From assembly GCF_000966265.1 (NCBI RefSeq), contig NZ_LANF01000011.1, positions 186,001 through 250,000 of the forward strand: a DNA stretch of 64,000 nt, given 5' to 3'. Positions within the stretch are counted from its first letter, which is position 1, and each line of letters starts with the position of its first letter. Positions 1 to 8,092 of this stretch are shown here, piece by piece. This DNA is from Palaeococcus ferrophilus DSM 13482 (GTDB lineage Archaea; Methanobacteriota_B; Thermococci; Thermococcales; Thermococcaceae). Both the position numbers and the translations under genes were made by a program. Under the pieces are notes generated by a model. The model was not told the DNA's origin. It was given only the letters and a program-made list of their open reading frames with translations, and ran no database searches.

Positions 1-2
1 AG

Positions 3-506
3 TGGCTCGTTGGAGGACAGTACGGCTCGGGCGGGGCCCTCGACTGGGCGAACTTCGTGGCGAGTAACTTTGAGAAGGTCGGTGACACGGTTAAGCTGAA
101 GGGAACGGAGACGGTTAAGATGCTCAGGACACCCGTCAACGTTTTCCTCGTCGCCCAAGATGCAAGGGCGCTCATGAAGCAGGCGGAGGAGCTCAAGAAG
201 ATGAACCTGCCCGAGAACACGAAGGTTTCGATAATAGTTCTCGACGGGGCTACCAAGATAGGGAAGCTCCTCGATCCGACCGGCTACTTTGGGAACATGG
301 CCGATGCAACGATAGGCTCCCTCGTGAACCTCCGCAAGAAGATAGAGGAAAGGAACCAGGGCTGGTTCACCTGGAACGGCTACGTTCTCCACGAGACTGC
401 GAAGCCCGGCATCTACGAGGACTACGAGACGGGCAGGAAGTTCAAGCGTATCTCAGGCGGATGGCTCAGCCCTCCAACCTTCGTGGAGGTGAAGGAAAAT
501 GGGTAA
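3..506 (+). CDS. Conserved hypothetical protein, 5' end outside window
   Basis: The reading frame is open to the window edge, so the true start lies upstream; the GTG at 57 is only an internal valine codon. The visible 167 residues have no membrane segment. They contain a glycine-rich stretch (GGQYGSGG) at the left edge, a helical region with RALMKQAEELKK, and the motif VSIIVLDGATKIGKLLDP, which looks like a strand-loop-helix of an alpha/beta fold. I do not recognise the family. The stop codon overlaps the start of the next gene (499), and that gene's ribosome site GGAGGTG lies inside this frame, so the two are probably co-transcribed and coupled. Confidence 0.75.
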   Translation, partial: WLVGGQYGSGGALDWANFVASNFEKVGDTVKLKGTETVKMLRTPVNVFLVAQDARALMKQAEELKKMNLPENTKVSIIVLDGATKIGKLLDPTGYFGNMADATIGSLVNLRKKIEERNQGWFTWNGYVLHETAKPGIYEDYETGRKFKRISGGWLSPPTFVEVKENG

Positions 507-1761
507 GTTCACAGCATTTTTCTTGATACTCATACTCCTAGGGGCGGCTTACATCTACTACACGAATCCCCACATAATAGACGACCTCACGAAGGGAAGG
601 GACAACTTCCCCAATGGCTTTGATTCCGGTGGAGATACCTCCACAACGTCCACTTCCTCCCCCTGGGAAAGCACCTCCACGGGGGGACCTTCCGGGACCT
701 CCAGCGAACCATTCTCCGGTGAGAATGGGTGGGTTGACTCGGACGACGATGGAAGTAAAGACGTTTACATCGGGGGCGACTATGCGGAGGTTCCCACCAC
801 GAACGGCTCGGTGCTCTTCCTTGACAGGAACAAGGACGGGAGGATAGACGCGATACACCTCGACACGACCGGCGACGGGAACTACGACACCGCCTACCTC
901 GACGAAGACTACAACGGAAAGACCGACACGTGGAGGACGACCTTCAACGGCGTGGAGAGCTACGCGTGGGACATAACCGGTGACGGGATTCCGGATGTCT
1001 ACGATTCCAACGGGGACGGAAAGGTTGACGCCTGGGACATAAACTCCGATGGAATAATAGACGAGCGCGACGTTGATTTCGATGGGACCCCCGACCTTCA
1101 CGACTACGACTTCGACGGGGTCTTTGACGAGTTCGAGAAGAACGTTACCCTCTATCCTCCAGAAAGCGCGAACGGGACGTTGGGGACTTTCACCTGCCCG
1201 GATAACAAGGAAGACGCCTACAGGCTCTTCGTCCAGGCCTACAACAACGTCACTTCCCTCCAATCTTCAGGAGCAAGCGATGAGGAGATTCAGGAGGCAT
1301 ATGCCAAGTACCAGGAAGCTAAAGCATGTTACGACTCCTTCTCGAGTACGACGACTTCTGCAACCTCAAGTGGGGAGATGGAAGAACTCAAGACCGCCAC
1401 CCTCGACACCGATGGAGTGATGGCGATAAAGTTCTCCACGGGCGAGCTGAAGGGCTCTGACCAGACCCTGACGTGGGAAGACATTGACATTATGGCAGAA
1501 CCGTGGTGCGTTGACTATCCGGCCTTACTCGGCCACTACATAGACCTCGGCGAGGGGAGCCTCGATAGCTTGGACCCGAGGGCGGTGCCGACCTCCGGCT
1601 ATCCAACGAGTGAGGTTGCCGATGAGATCAAAATGGGGCACGTCTACGTGAACCTCAACTCCGATGGGACGCTTACAGCCTTTGAGCTCGTCTCCCACGA
1701 GAAAACCGGTGACTGCTCCCACAGGATAACGATAAGGTACGCAAACCTCGGAGGGGGCTGA
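499..1761 (+). CDS. Membrane-anchored Asp-rich protein with calcium-binding-type repeats
   Basis: This 420-residue protein begins with one hydrophobic segment (about residues 4-21), followed by a Ser/Thr/Gly-rich linker (about 45-75). A domain of short Asp-rich repeats follows (about 78-215): DSDDDGSKD, DRNKDGRID, DTTGDGNYD, DSNGDGKVD, DINSDGIID and DFDGTPD. Such D-x-[DN]-x-DG loops bind calcium in dockerin, EF-hand and thrombospondin type 3 families. The C-terminal part (about 225-420) is not recognised. The protein is probably displayed outside the membrane, with calcium stiffening the repeats. ATG 499 has a GGAGGTG site just upstream and overlaps the preceding stop. A G5 run and a strong ribosome site lie at its 3' end (see the next feature). 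Confidence 0.8.
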   Translation: MGKFTAFFLILILLGAAYIYYTNPHIIDDLTKGRDNFPNGFDSGGDTSTTSTSSPWESTSTGGPSGTSSEPFSGENGWVDSDDDGSKDVYIGGDYAEVPTTNGSVLFLDRNKDGRIDAIHLDTTGDGNYDTAYLDEDYNGKTDTWRTTFNGVESYAWDITGDGIPDVYDSNGDGKVDAWDINSDGIIDERDVDFDGTPDLHDYDFDGVFDEFEKNVTLYPPESANGTLGTFTCPDNKEDAYRLFVQAYNNVTSLQSSGASDEEIQEAYAKYQEAKACYDSFSSTTTSATSSGEMEELKTATLDTDGVMAIKFSTGELKGSDQTLTWEDIDIMAEPWCVDYPALLGHYIDLGEGSLDSLDPRAVPTSGYPTSEVADEIKMGHVYVNLNSDGTLTAFELVSHEKTGDCSHRITIRYANLGGG

Positions 1762-1762
1762 A

Positions 1763-1888
1763 ACGGAACCCCTAACCGGATTCCACGTCTTCGGTCCTCT
1801 TCTGGGCCTTTTCTTGATTTTGGTAGCGTTAGCTCTCCTCCTTTTGTTTGCAAAGCTTGTCCTAATGCTCATTCGGAGGCTTGTTTGA
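1763..1888 (+). CDS. Possible 41-residue membrane protein with an ACG start
   Basis: Directly after the Asp-rich gene, the +1 frame encodes EPLTGFHVFGPLLGLFLILV followed by a leucine-rich stretch and a basic tail ending LIRRLV. This is a convincing single transmembrane helix with a positive C-terminus. No ATG, GTG or TTG precedes the hydrophobic part. An ACG at 1763 lies 8 bases after a strong GGAGG site (1750-1754), as if ATG had mutated to ACG. Alternatively a one-base slip at the G5 run (1753-1757) would append this segment to the upstream protein as a C-terminal anchor. Composition and position favour real coding; the start is unresolved. Confidence 0.35.
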   Translation, partial: TEPLTGFHVFGPLLGLFLILVALALLLLFAKLVLMLIRRLV

Positions 1889-1921
1889 TGAGACTGAAAA
1901 GAAAATCGGAAGGTGTTTGAT

Positions 1922-2371
1922 ATGGAGAAAGTGGTTTACGTTATACCCAACCTGGAGTACCACAAGGGCTTTCTCAAGAGCGCCCTGGTGAACCTTGTTG
2001 TGACAGACCAGAGGATAATCGTCGCCCACGTGAAGAAAGAGCTGATTCAGAAGGCCAGAGAAGAGGCAAAGGCGCGGGGAGACGGCTTCTTCAAGAGGAT
2101 TTCATCAGGCTGGACGATGCACGAGCGCTACTACAATATGTCCCCTGAGGATGTTCTCAAAGAGGCTCCGGAGAACTTCTCGATTCCTCTGAGGGGGATA
2201 AAGGAAGTCAAGCTCAAGAGCGGCAACGTGGACGAGGGCAAAAATGATGAGCTGGAGATCAAGTGGAAGGAGAAGAGCAAGTTCTCCGGAAACATGAACC
2301 AGCGGGAGATAAAGAAGAAGCTCTCCGACCTCGGTGTTAAGGTCAAGGGAGGGGGTCTCTTCGGGTTTTAA
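1922..2371 (+). CDS. PH-like domain hypothetical protein
   Basis: A 149-residue soluble protein. The pattern VVTDQRIIVAHVKKELI, then SIPLRGIKEVKLKSG, then DELEIKWKEKSKFSG resembles bacterial PH-like domains, where a TDxRI strand and an I-P-L-x-x-I strand are typical; this is inference from pattern only. The C-terminus is glycine-rich (GGGLFGF). A GTG at 1913 would extend it by three codons, but GGAAGGTG (1908-1915) is better read as the ribosome site for ATG 1922. It sits in a same-strand run of membrane and surface genes, so a membrane-peripheral role is possible. Function unknown. Confidence 0.7.
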   Translation: MEKVVYVIPNLEYHKGFLKSALVNLVVTDQRIIVAHVKKELIQKAREEAKARGDGFFKRISSGWTMHERYYNMSPEDVLKEAPENFSIPLRGIKEVKLKSGNVDEGKNDELEIKWKEKSKFSGNMNQREIKKKLSDLGVKVKGGGLFGF

Positions 2372-2391
2372 GGGTAATGGAGGTGAAAAGA

Positions 2392-2781
2392 ATGGGACTC
2401 ATTAAAAAGCTCTTTGTTGGCTTTTTCCTCTTGATTCTGCTTGGAGTAATAGCGGTCTTCGGCATGCAGTACTACTACGATGCATTCTACGACAAGGTTC
2501 CCGTGGAAGTGAAGAGCGATACTGTGAGCGGAGACGTTTTCTACCTCTCGCACACCCTTGAAGCAGGCACGTACAAGATCGAGGCCGGGGGAACGGGCGT
2601 GGTCAAGGGGATTAAAATCCTTGATCCAGAAACAAACGAGGTTATTTCCTCCTACGAGGACAGCACGAACATGGTTTACGGCTCAGCGAAGCCCTTTGTG
2701 GTGAGGGTGGACTACTCTCCGCCGAACCCGGATGAGAGCTACACCGCAACGGTGGGCATATACAGACTTGTGAAGAAGTGA
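2392..2781 (+). CDS. Single-pass membrane protein with external beta domain
   Basis: The 129-residue product has a basic N-terminus (MGLIKKLF), one transmembrane helix at about residues 8-25, and a roughly 95-residue beta-rich domain (LEAGTYKIEAGGTGVVKGI, then AKPFVVRVDYSPP) that should face outside. ATG 2392 is chosen over ATG 2377 because GGAGGTG at 2379-2385 lies six bases before it. The family is not recognised. Its stop overlaps the ribosome site of the following lipoprotein gene, so the genes are likely co-transcribed. Confidence 0.75.
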   Translation: MGLIKKLFVGFFLLILLGVIAVFGMQYYYDAFYDKVPVEVKSDTVSGDVFYLSHTLEAGTYKIEAGGTGVVKGIKILDPETNEVISSYEDSTNMVYGSAKPFVVRVDYSPPNPDESYTATVGIYRLVKK

Positions 2782-2792
2782 GGTGTAGGAAA

Positions 2793-3497
2793 ATGAGGAA
2801 GGTTTACGCGATTTCGGCCCTGCTGCTCGTGGTTGTTATGTTCGCCAGCGGCTGCACGGACGGAGGCATTACCACGGAGAAGACCCTCACCGTAAACGGC
2901 ATCACCGTCCACTACTCCGGCGACGTGTCCATGAGCCAGGCCAAAGCCCTTATCAACTTCATCAACGCCGAGCTGAGCCCCGATGAGATGGACGTTTACG
3001 TGAAGAAGGAGAACGGCTACGTCGTTGGATTGACGAGCACCTACGGGAGCGCCGACGAGATGGAGGAGTCTCTAAAGTTCTACCTCGTCTTTTTGGCGTC
3101 AAAGATGTCGCAGGACGTTTTCAACGGTGAACACGTGCTCCTCCAGATTCTTGACGACGGGAAGAACGTCCTCTACCAAGTGGAGAGCAAGTACCGCTAC
3201 GTTTCTTCGAACGGCATCAACGTCTGGTACACGGGGACGAGCGAAGAAGACGCCCAGAAAGCACTGAACTACCTGCTTGACTTCGCAGGAAGCGGACCGT
3301 GGGACGTAATCCTTGAGAAGAGCGGCTCCACATACCACGTGAGGGCAATGAGCTCCTTCAGGAGCGAAGAAGAAGTCAACTCCGTCAAGGACACTTACAT
3401 GGAAATGGTATCGGGCCTTGAAAACGCTCTGAACGGTAGCGTCGTTCTCCACGTCCTTGACCCGGACGGGAAAGAGGTGGCCGTTTTCGGGAGTTAG
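2793..3497 (+). CDS. Putative lipoprotein, two-repeat
   Basis: The 234-residue protein starts with a signal peptide ending in a lipobox-like FASGC (Cys about residue 22), expected to be lipid-anchored outside the membrane. Two similar halves are visible: TVNGITVHYSGDVSMSQAKA with LLQILDDGKNVL, and SSNGINVWYTGTSEEDAQKA with VVLHVLDPDGKEV. This suggests an internal duplication of a domain of about 100 residues. ATG 2793 follows a GAGGTG site (2780-2785) that overlaps the previous stop; the upstream GTG at 2778 would spoil the signal peptide. It is last in the plus-strand run and converges with the next gene. Function unknown. Confidence 0.75.
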   Translation: MRKVYAISALLLVVVMFASGCTDGGITTEKTLTVNGITVHYSGDVSMSQAKALINFINAELSPDEMDVYVKKENGYVVGLTSTYGSADEMEESLKFYLVFLASKMSQDVFNGEHVLLQILDDGKNVLYQVESKYRYVSSNGINVWYTGTSEEDAQKALNYLLDFAGSGPWDVILEKSGSTYHVRAMSSFRSEEEVNSVKDTYMEMVSGLENALNGSVVLHVLDPDGKEVAVFGS

Positions 3498-3931
3498 TCA
3501 TTTACCCCCTCTCTCTCCTTTGTATTGTCGCTTTGCCCTTCTCCTTCCGTATTTATCCTCCTTGCCAGTCTGTTTAGCCTTTCCTCCTCGCTCTCCCTTC
3601 CGCGGTAGCCAAAGTAGAAGCCGATGACGGTGGATAGCACGCCGAGGAAGTAGTCCCTCAGCTCCGCGGGGACGTTGAGGTATTTGTTTCCAACCACCAG
3701 CACCATAAAAGCGGCAACGAAGATGGCCGCTATTGCCCTCCTCATCTCCCCCTTGTCGAGGGAGCGGTTGCTGCTCCACCCCATGAAGAGAACCACGAGG
3801 AACACCAGGAAGGGCAGCGAGATTAGGGTTATCGCCACGTCGAAGTAGAGGCCGGCGAAGGTCAGTACCCCAACGGTCAGGACGGAGAAGAGTATCGCCC
3901 CCTTAACGTACGCATCCTCCACCGCTATCAC
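3494..3931 (-). CDS. Polytopic membrane protein, unknown
   Basis: About four hydrophobic helices (for example AILFSVLTVGVLTFAGLYF and LISLPFLVFLVVLFMGW) are followed by a charged C-terminal tail of about 35 residues. The frame is open to a GTG at 3973, but that would put the start 13 bases from the divergent gene and inside its promoter. GTG 3931 or GTG 3922 is more likely; I used 3931 (145 residues). The 3' end overlaps the convergent lipoprotein gene by four bases. I do not recognise the family. Confidence 0.6.
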   Translation of the reverse strand: MIAVEDAYVKGAILFSVLTVGVLTFAGLYFDVAITLISLPFLVFLVVLFMGWSSNRSLDKGEMRRAIAAIFVAAFMVLVVGNKYLNVPAELRDYFLGVLSTVIGFYFGYRGRESEEERLNRLARRINTEGEGQSDNTKEREGVND

Positions 3932-3985
3932 CCAAAGGATTATATTCGCTCCCCGTATATACGCCTTTAGCACGGGGGTGTTGAA

Positions 3986-5335
3986 ATGGGGAAGTACTTC
4001 GGAACCAGCGGAATCAGGGAGGTCTTCAACGAGAAGCTGACGCCGGAGCTTGCGTTGAAGGTTGGCAAAGCCCTTGGAACGTACCTCGGCGGTGGAACGG
4101 TCGTCATAGGGGAGGACACGAGGACCAGCGGCGACGTTATCAAATCTGCAGTTATAAGCGGGCTTCTCTCAACTGGTGTTGACGTGATTGACATCGGTTT
4201 GGCTCCAACGCCCCTCACGGGCTTTGCGATAAAGCTCTACGAGGCTGACGCAGGAGTTACAATCACCGCCTCCCACAACCCACCGGAATACAACGGCATA
4301 AAGGTGTGGCAGGCCAACGGAATGGCCTACACCCCAGAGATGGAGAACGAGCTTGAGGCAATCTTTGAATCCGGGAACTTCAAAAAAGCGCCCTGGAGCG
4401 AGATTGGGACTCTCAGAACTGCCGATCCCCGTGAGGAGTACATAAACGAGGCTTTAAAATTCGTCCAGCTTGAGAACTCCTACACGGTCGTTCTCGATAC
4501 GGGAAACGGAGCGGGTTCCATTCTCAGCCCTTACCTCCAGCGCGAGATGGGAAATAGGGTAATCTCGCTCAACTCCCACCCGAGCGGCTTTTTCGTGAGG
4601 GAGCTCGAGCCGAACGCGGAGAGCCTTTCCGCTCTGGCTAAGGCAGTCAGGGCAATGAAAGCAGATGTAGGAATAGCCCACGACGGCGACGCCGACAGGA
4701 TTGGCGTCGTTGACGACGAAGGGAAATTCGTTGAGTACGAGGTCATGCTCTCGCTCATAGCCGGCTACATGCTGAGGAAGTTCGGGAAGGGAAAAATAGT
4801 AACAACGGTTGATGCGGGCTTCGCTTTGGATGACTACGTTAGGCCCCTCGGTGGCGAGGTTATAAGGACGCGCGTTGGGGACGTTGCAGTCGCCGATGAA
4901 CTCGCCAGACACGGCGGCGTCTTCGGCGGCGAGCCGAGCGGTACGTGGATAATCCCGCAGTGGAACCTCACCCCGGATGGAATCTTTGCCGGAGCGCTCG
5001 TTCTCGAGATGATCGACAGACTCGGCCCGCTCAGCGAGCTCGCGAAGGAAGTTCCGCGCTACGTAACTTTAAGGGCAAAAATCCCCTGCCCGAACGAGAA
5101 GAAAGCGAGGGCGATGGAGATAATCCGGAGAGAGGCCCTGAAGGCCTTTGACTACGAGGGGCTTATTGACATTGATGGTATCAGGATAGAGAACTCCGAC
5201 TGGTGGATCCTCTTCCGCCCGAGCGGGACAGAGCCAATAATGCGCATAACTTTAGAGGCCCATACGGAGGAGAAAGCAAAGAAACTGATGGAGAAGGCTG
5301 AGAGGCTAGTTAAGAGAGCTATTGAGGAGGCCTGA
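3986..5335 (+). CDS. glmM: Phosphohexomutase (phosphoglucosamine mutase-like)
   Basis: A 449-residue enzyme of the alpha-D-phosphohexomutase superfamily, which moves phosphate between C1 and C6 of a sugar phosphate through a phosphoserine. All four loops are present: the phosphoserine loop [13 protein letters not shown] (about residue 92), the metal loop DGDADRIG (about 233), the sugar loop GGEPSGT (about 314) and the phosphate loop [10 protein letters not shown] (about 412). Length is normal for the family. Thermococcales carry several paralogues acting on glucosamine, mannose/glucose or pentose phosphates, so the substrate is not fixed by sequence; the symbol is tentative. A TATA-like GTATATAC (3955-3962) and GGGGGTG lie upstream of ATG 3986. 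Confidence 0.9.
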   Translation: MGKYFGTSGIREVFNEKLTPELALKVGKALGTYLGGGTVVIGEDTRTSGDVIKSAVISGLLSTGVDVIDIGLAPTPLTGFAIKLYEADAGVTITASHNPPEYNGIKVWQANGMAYTPEMENELEAIFESGNFKKAPWSEIGTLRTADPREEYINEALKFVQLENSYTVVLDTGNGAGSILSPYLQREMGNRVISLNSHPSGFFVRELEPNAESLSALAKAVRAMKADVGIAHDGDADRIGVVDDEGKFVEYEVMLSLIAGYMLRKFGKGKIVTTVDAGFALDDYVRPLGGEVIRTRVGDVAVADELARHGGVFGGEPSGTWIIPQWNLTPDGIFAGALVLEMIDRLGPLSELAKEVPRYVTLRAKIPCPNEKKARAMEIIRREALKAFDYEGLIDIDGIRIENSDWWILFRPSGTEPIMRITLEAHTEEKAKKLMEKAERLVKRAIEEA

Positions 5336-5337
5336 AA

Positions 5338-5760
5338 TTGAGAATCCCCATTTACATAATCTACGCCCTCTTGGCGGCGTTCTTCGCCGCCCTCGTCCCG
5401 ATCTTTGGAAAGCTCGGCCTCAGAGACGTCGATTCAACGGTAGCTACTGTAATCAGGGCCTTCATAATGTTCGCATTTCTCTTCCTAGTTGCCCTTGCCA
5501 CTGGAAAGACGAACACAACCGGCTTTGACCACCGCGCGCTGCTCTTTGTAACCCTTTCAGGCGTTGCCGGGGCACTCTCCTGGCTCTTCTACTTCATGGC
5601 GATAAAGGGAGGGAGAACTACCGCGGTGATAGCGATAGACAAGATGAGCGTGGCACTGGCGATACTCCTCGCCTGGCTCCTCCTTGGGGACAAGATGGAC
5701 TTTAAGACGGCTCTCGGGGCGCTGTTGATAGTCCTGGGCGCGCTGCTGGTGTCACTGTGA
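5338..5760 (+). CDS. EamA-domain half-size transporter
   Basis: A 140-residue membrane protein with about five helices matching one EamA unit of the drug/metabolite transporter superfamily. It includes the characteristic ending VALAILLAWLLLGDKMDFKTA followed by a terminal helix ALLIVLGALLVSL. Full DMT carriers have two such units, so this one probably works as a dimer. The start is TTG 5338, two bases after the mutase stop, with GGAGG in the end of the mutase gene giving good spacing; the two genes therefore look co-transcribed. The substrate cannot be told. Confidence 0.82.
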   Translation: MRIPIYIIYALLAAFFAALVPIFGKLGLRDVDSTVATVIRAFIMFAFLFLVALATGKTNTTGFDHRALLFVTLSGVAGALSWLFYFMAIKGGRTTAVIAIDKMSVALAILLAWLLLGDKMDFKTALGALLIVLGALLVSL

Positions 5761-5867
5761 TCCTCTTAGATGTCTTTGATTAGACTGAGTAAATCCCACA
5801 ACAACTATAATTTTATAAAATGTTAATTAGGAAACTATCGTTGATTATTTATGCGGAGATGATATCA

Positions 5868-6965
5868 ATGAGTGGGGATACTCTCGCTCAAGTTACTAAT
5901 CTCATCAATTTAGTGTATTTGGTTCTTTCTTTAATGTACTTGGTGCCAATACTAAGTTTTTTCTCTGGATTTAAGTCAAAGTCTAAGATTTATAATTACT
6001 CCCTTTTGTTTGGGGGTGTCATGAATTACTTTAAGAAGATCCAGAACATGACAGAGGACATTATGAAAGATGTAAGCTTTAGCAAAGTGTATCGTGCCTA
6101 TGGAGTTTGGTCATTGTTAAAACTGATTTTGGCTCCGCTACTCGTTGTTTTTCTCTTTGCTTTTAATTCCTCAGGATTGAATTTAGAAAATAAGCTCGTT
6201 ATACTTATTTTTGGGTTCTTGATATATAGTGTAGTCTGGTTTTTGATATTCAATCTAATTGTATTGAGTACACTTAAACGATTATCCACGAGCCCAGTTG
6301 GGACTCTAAATCTTGAAAATCTAGGCAAAATATGTAATAGTTCTTATTTCGTGTTTATTCTTTCAGCACTTAATGTGTTGGCAATTATTGTTATTCTTAT
6401 TGCTTCATCATGGATATACAGTCGCTATAACACCAGGGGCATATGGGGAAGTACAATAATACTGGAATCTCTTCTACAATTTTTACTTCCAATGATACTT
6501 TTTAGGGGCAAGATGTATTTAAAGGATATTAAGTCAAAATTTCTATTTTTTGTAACTTTATTTATTATTACTATCGCAAGTATATGGCAAGCAGTATTAT
6601 TTGCATCTTATTTTTTGGAAACAAAGGATACTCCATTAAAACAAATGATTATTTTGTTTGTGTTAATCTTGGAATTTCTCTTTATAGTGAGCTCAATTAT
6701 TCAGGCTGAAAAGAAACTGACAGCTCTCGTCTGGAAGCTGAATCTCATAGAAAAAAGCATCATTCGATTACCTTGGGTTGAGATATCCAAAGATGGAAAT
6801 ACCTATGCCAGAGGCTTCCTTTTTGATCCCTTTGATGATCGCTATTTAGTATTGAAAAAAGGAGAATGCTATATGGCGATCCCTTGGAAGGATTTAAAAA
6901 TGGATATGATAACAGTTTGTGGGGATACCTTGTACGCTCTTCCTGAAAATACTGAAGAGAGATAA
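5868..6965 (+). CDS. AT-rich polytopic membrane protein, probably acquired
   Basis: The base composition and codon use (many AAA, ATT, TTA codons) contrast sharply with GC-rich neighbours on both sides, suggesting recent transfer. The product has about seven to eight hydrophobic helices and a soluble C-terminus of about 60 residues (LPWVEISKDGNTYARGFLFD and later MAIPWKDLKMD). ATG 5820 is in frame, but ATG 5868 follows GGAGATGAT (5855-5863), a near-perfect ribosome site, giving 365 residues. A TATA-like stretch (TATAATTTTATAAAA, about 5808-5822) lies about 45 bases upstream. No family recognised. Confidence 0.7.
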   Translation: MSGDTLAQVTNLINLVYLVLSLMYLVPILSFFSGFKSKSKIYNYSLLFGGVMNYFKKIQNMTEDIMKDVSFSKVYRAYGVWSLLKLILAPLLVVFLFAFNSSGLNLENKLVILIFGFLIYSVVWFLIFNLIVLSTLKRLSTSPVGTLNLENLGKICNSSYFVFILSALNVLAIIVILIASSWIYSRYNTRGIWGSTIILESLLQFLLPMILFRGKMYLKDIKSKFLFFVTLFIITIASIWQAVLFASYFLETKDTPLKQMIILFVLILEFLFIVSSIIQAEKKLTALVWKLNLIEKSIIRLPWVEISKDGNTYARGFLFDPFDDRYLVLKKGECYMAIPWKDLKMDMITVCGDTLYALPENTEER

Positions 6966-6976
6966 GACTCAAATTT

Positions 6977-7035
6977 CAAAGCTTCAGAGCAGGTTCATCT
7001 CAAAACCTCTTTGGCCGGGAGCTCATCAGGCTTTT
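6977..7035 (-). ncRNA. Candidate C/D box sRNA
   Basis: Read on the minus strand, the stretch has a C-like box CTGATGA (7029-7023) and a D box CTGA (6987-6984). These are enclosed by a perfect five-base terminal stem, AAAGC (7034-7030) with GCTTT (6982-6978). An internal GAGATGA could be a degenerate C' box. The D' guide would be about AGCTCCCGGCCAAAG. Archaeal C/D sRNAs guide ribose methylation of rRNA and tRNA. The first C-box base is non-consensus, D' is degenerate and the D guide is short, so confidence is moderate. Confidence 0.4.
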
Positions 7036-7064
7036 CTAAGCCCAAAAAGGCGTCAAACTTAGTT

Positions 7065-7526
7065 CTATCTCGCGAATTTAGCCTTCAGCCCTTCCGCGAA
7101 CTTCCTAGCCCTCCCAATGTCCCTCTCATCTGGATGTCCTTTGTTCAGCCCGCCTATCTTCGCCAGCCAGCCGTTCGTGTCCCAGCCTCTGCAGGAGAAC
7201 TCCCCCACTATCTCGAAGCCCTTCTCCTTGAGGGCCCTTCTGAGCTTCCTGTGGTTGTAGGGGCGAATGTTAAGCCCTGCGGTCGAGAAGATGAAGGCCT
7301 TCTTGCCTCCGACGTTGGGGAGGTTCTCAACGAGCTTGAAGAGCCCCCAGTGGTGCCTCCACCAGTAGATACCCGAGCCGAAGCCGATGAGGTCATAGCT
7401 GAGAAGCTCCTCCGGTTTGACCTTCCATGGTTTGGTCAGCTCCGCTCCCAAAACTTCGGCCATCGCCTTCGCTACCCTCTCCGTGTTCCCGTGGTGGACG
7501 GAGACGTAGACTATGAGGGCCCTCAT
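7065..7526 (-). CDS. Flavodoxin-family protein
   Basis: The 153-residue protein matches the flavodoxin/protoporphyrinogen oxidase-type fold. The N-terminal strand ALIVYVS is followed by the FMN phosphate loop SVHHGNTERVAKAMAE, and later segments YDLIGFGSGIYWW and KAFIFSTAGLN correspond to the flavin-flanking loops. It should bind FMN and carry electrons in the cytoplasm. The start overlaps the stop of the upstream DUF523-like gene by four bases, so the two are translationally coupled and may act together. The partner is unknown. Confidence 0.85.
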   Translation of the reverse strand: MRALIVYVSVHHGNTERVAKAMAEVLGAELTKPWKVKPEELLSYDLIGFGSGIYWWRHHWGLFKLVENLPNVGGKKAFIFSTAGLNIRPYNHRKLRRALKEKGFEIVGEFSCRGWDTNGWLAKIGGLNKGHPDERDIGRARKFAEGLKAKFAR

Positions 7527-8092
7527 AGGGCCTCCTCCAACCGCTTGATACTTCCCTCGATGTCGTCCTTATCAAATTCCACGTAAAACCCCTCCGGAAA
7601 CCTCGCCATGAGGATTTCGAAGAGTATCCCGGGCAGGGGCTTCAGCTCGAAGTTTTGCTCCCTAACGAGCTCCTTTGAGCGCTTTATCCTCTCCCCCTTG
7701 CCCAGGTAGAAGAACTCCCCCATTGCCCGGTAGGGGTACCTATCGGGGTCGCTTGAGCTCGTTGTGAAGACGCCGCAGGTGGGGGAGCCTTTGACGCCGA
7801 CGAAGACCACCTTCTCGGGCTTCTCATCGGTCAGAACCCTGCCGATGAAGTCGGCAATGATTTTGGCCCTCTCCCTCATCCCGAGCCTCTCGTAGACTTC
7901 CCTGCTGGCAGGGGCACGCGGCCAGCCGACCAGCTCGAACTCGGGGCAGGGGTAGGCTAAAACCTCCCACTCGTCGCCGAGCTCACCTATGAACTTCCTG
8001 AGCCTTCTGGAGGTTTCGTACTCCTTTTCCTTCGGCCCACGGTAGACGTAGAAGGGGCTGAGCAGGCAGGGCGCTATGATCAAGAGCTTCAT
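7523..8092 (-). CDS. DUF523/TudS-like three-cysteine protein
   Basis: A 189-residue soluble protein with three well-spaced cysteines in conserved-looking contexts: APCLLSP (about residue 9), YPCPEF (about 49) and GSPTCGV (about 108). The layout resembles the DUF523 family, whose characterised member TudS is a 2-thiouracil desulfurase holding a [4Fe-4S] cluster with three cysteines. That resemblance is my inference from motif order. A role in iron-sulfur chemistry would fit the coupled flavodoxin downstream. It overlaps the upstream helicase gene by four bases, in an ATGA-type junction. Confidence 0.65.
   Translation of the reverse strand: MKLLIIAPCLLSPFYVYRGPKEKEYETSRRLRKFIGELGDEWEVLAYPCPEFELVGWPRAPASREVYERLGMRERAKIIADFIGRVLTDEKPEKVVFVGVKGSPTCGVFTTSSSDPDRYPYRAMGEFFYLGKGERIKRSKELVREQNFELKPLPGILFEILMARFPEGFYVEFDKDDIEGSIKRLEEAL

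Noticed and set aside
538-1263. 241-residue minus-strand frame opposite the Asp-rich protein
   Set aside because: It mirrors the Asp-rich repeats, giving valine-rich runs. There is no ribosome site, and the plus-strand protein has clear structure.
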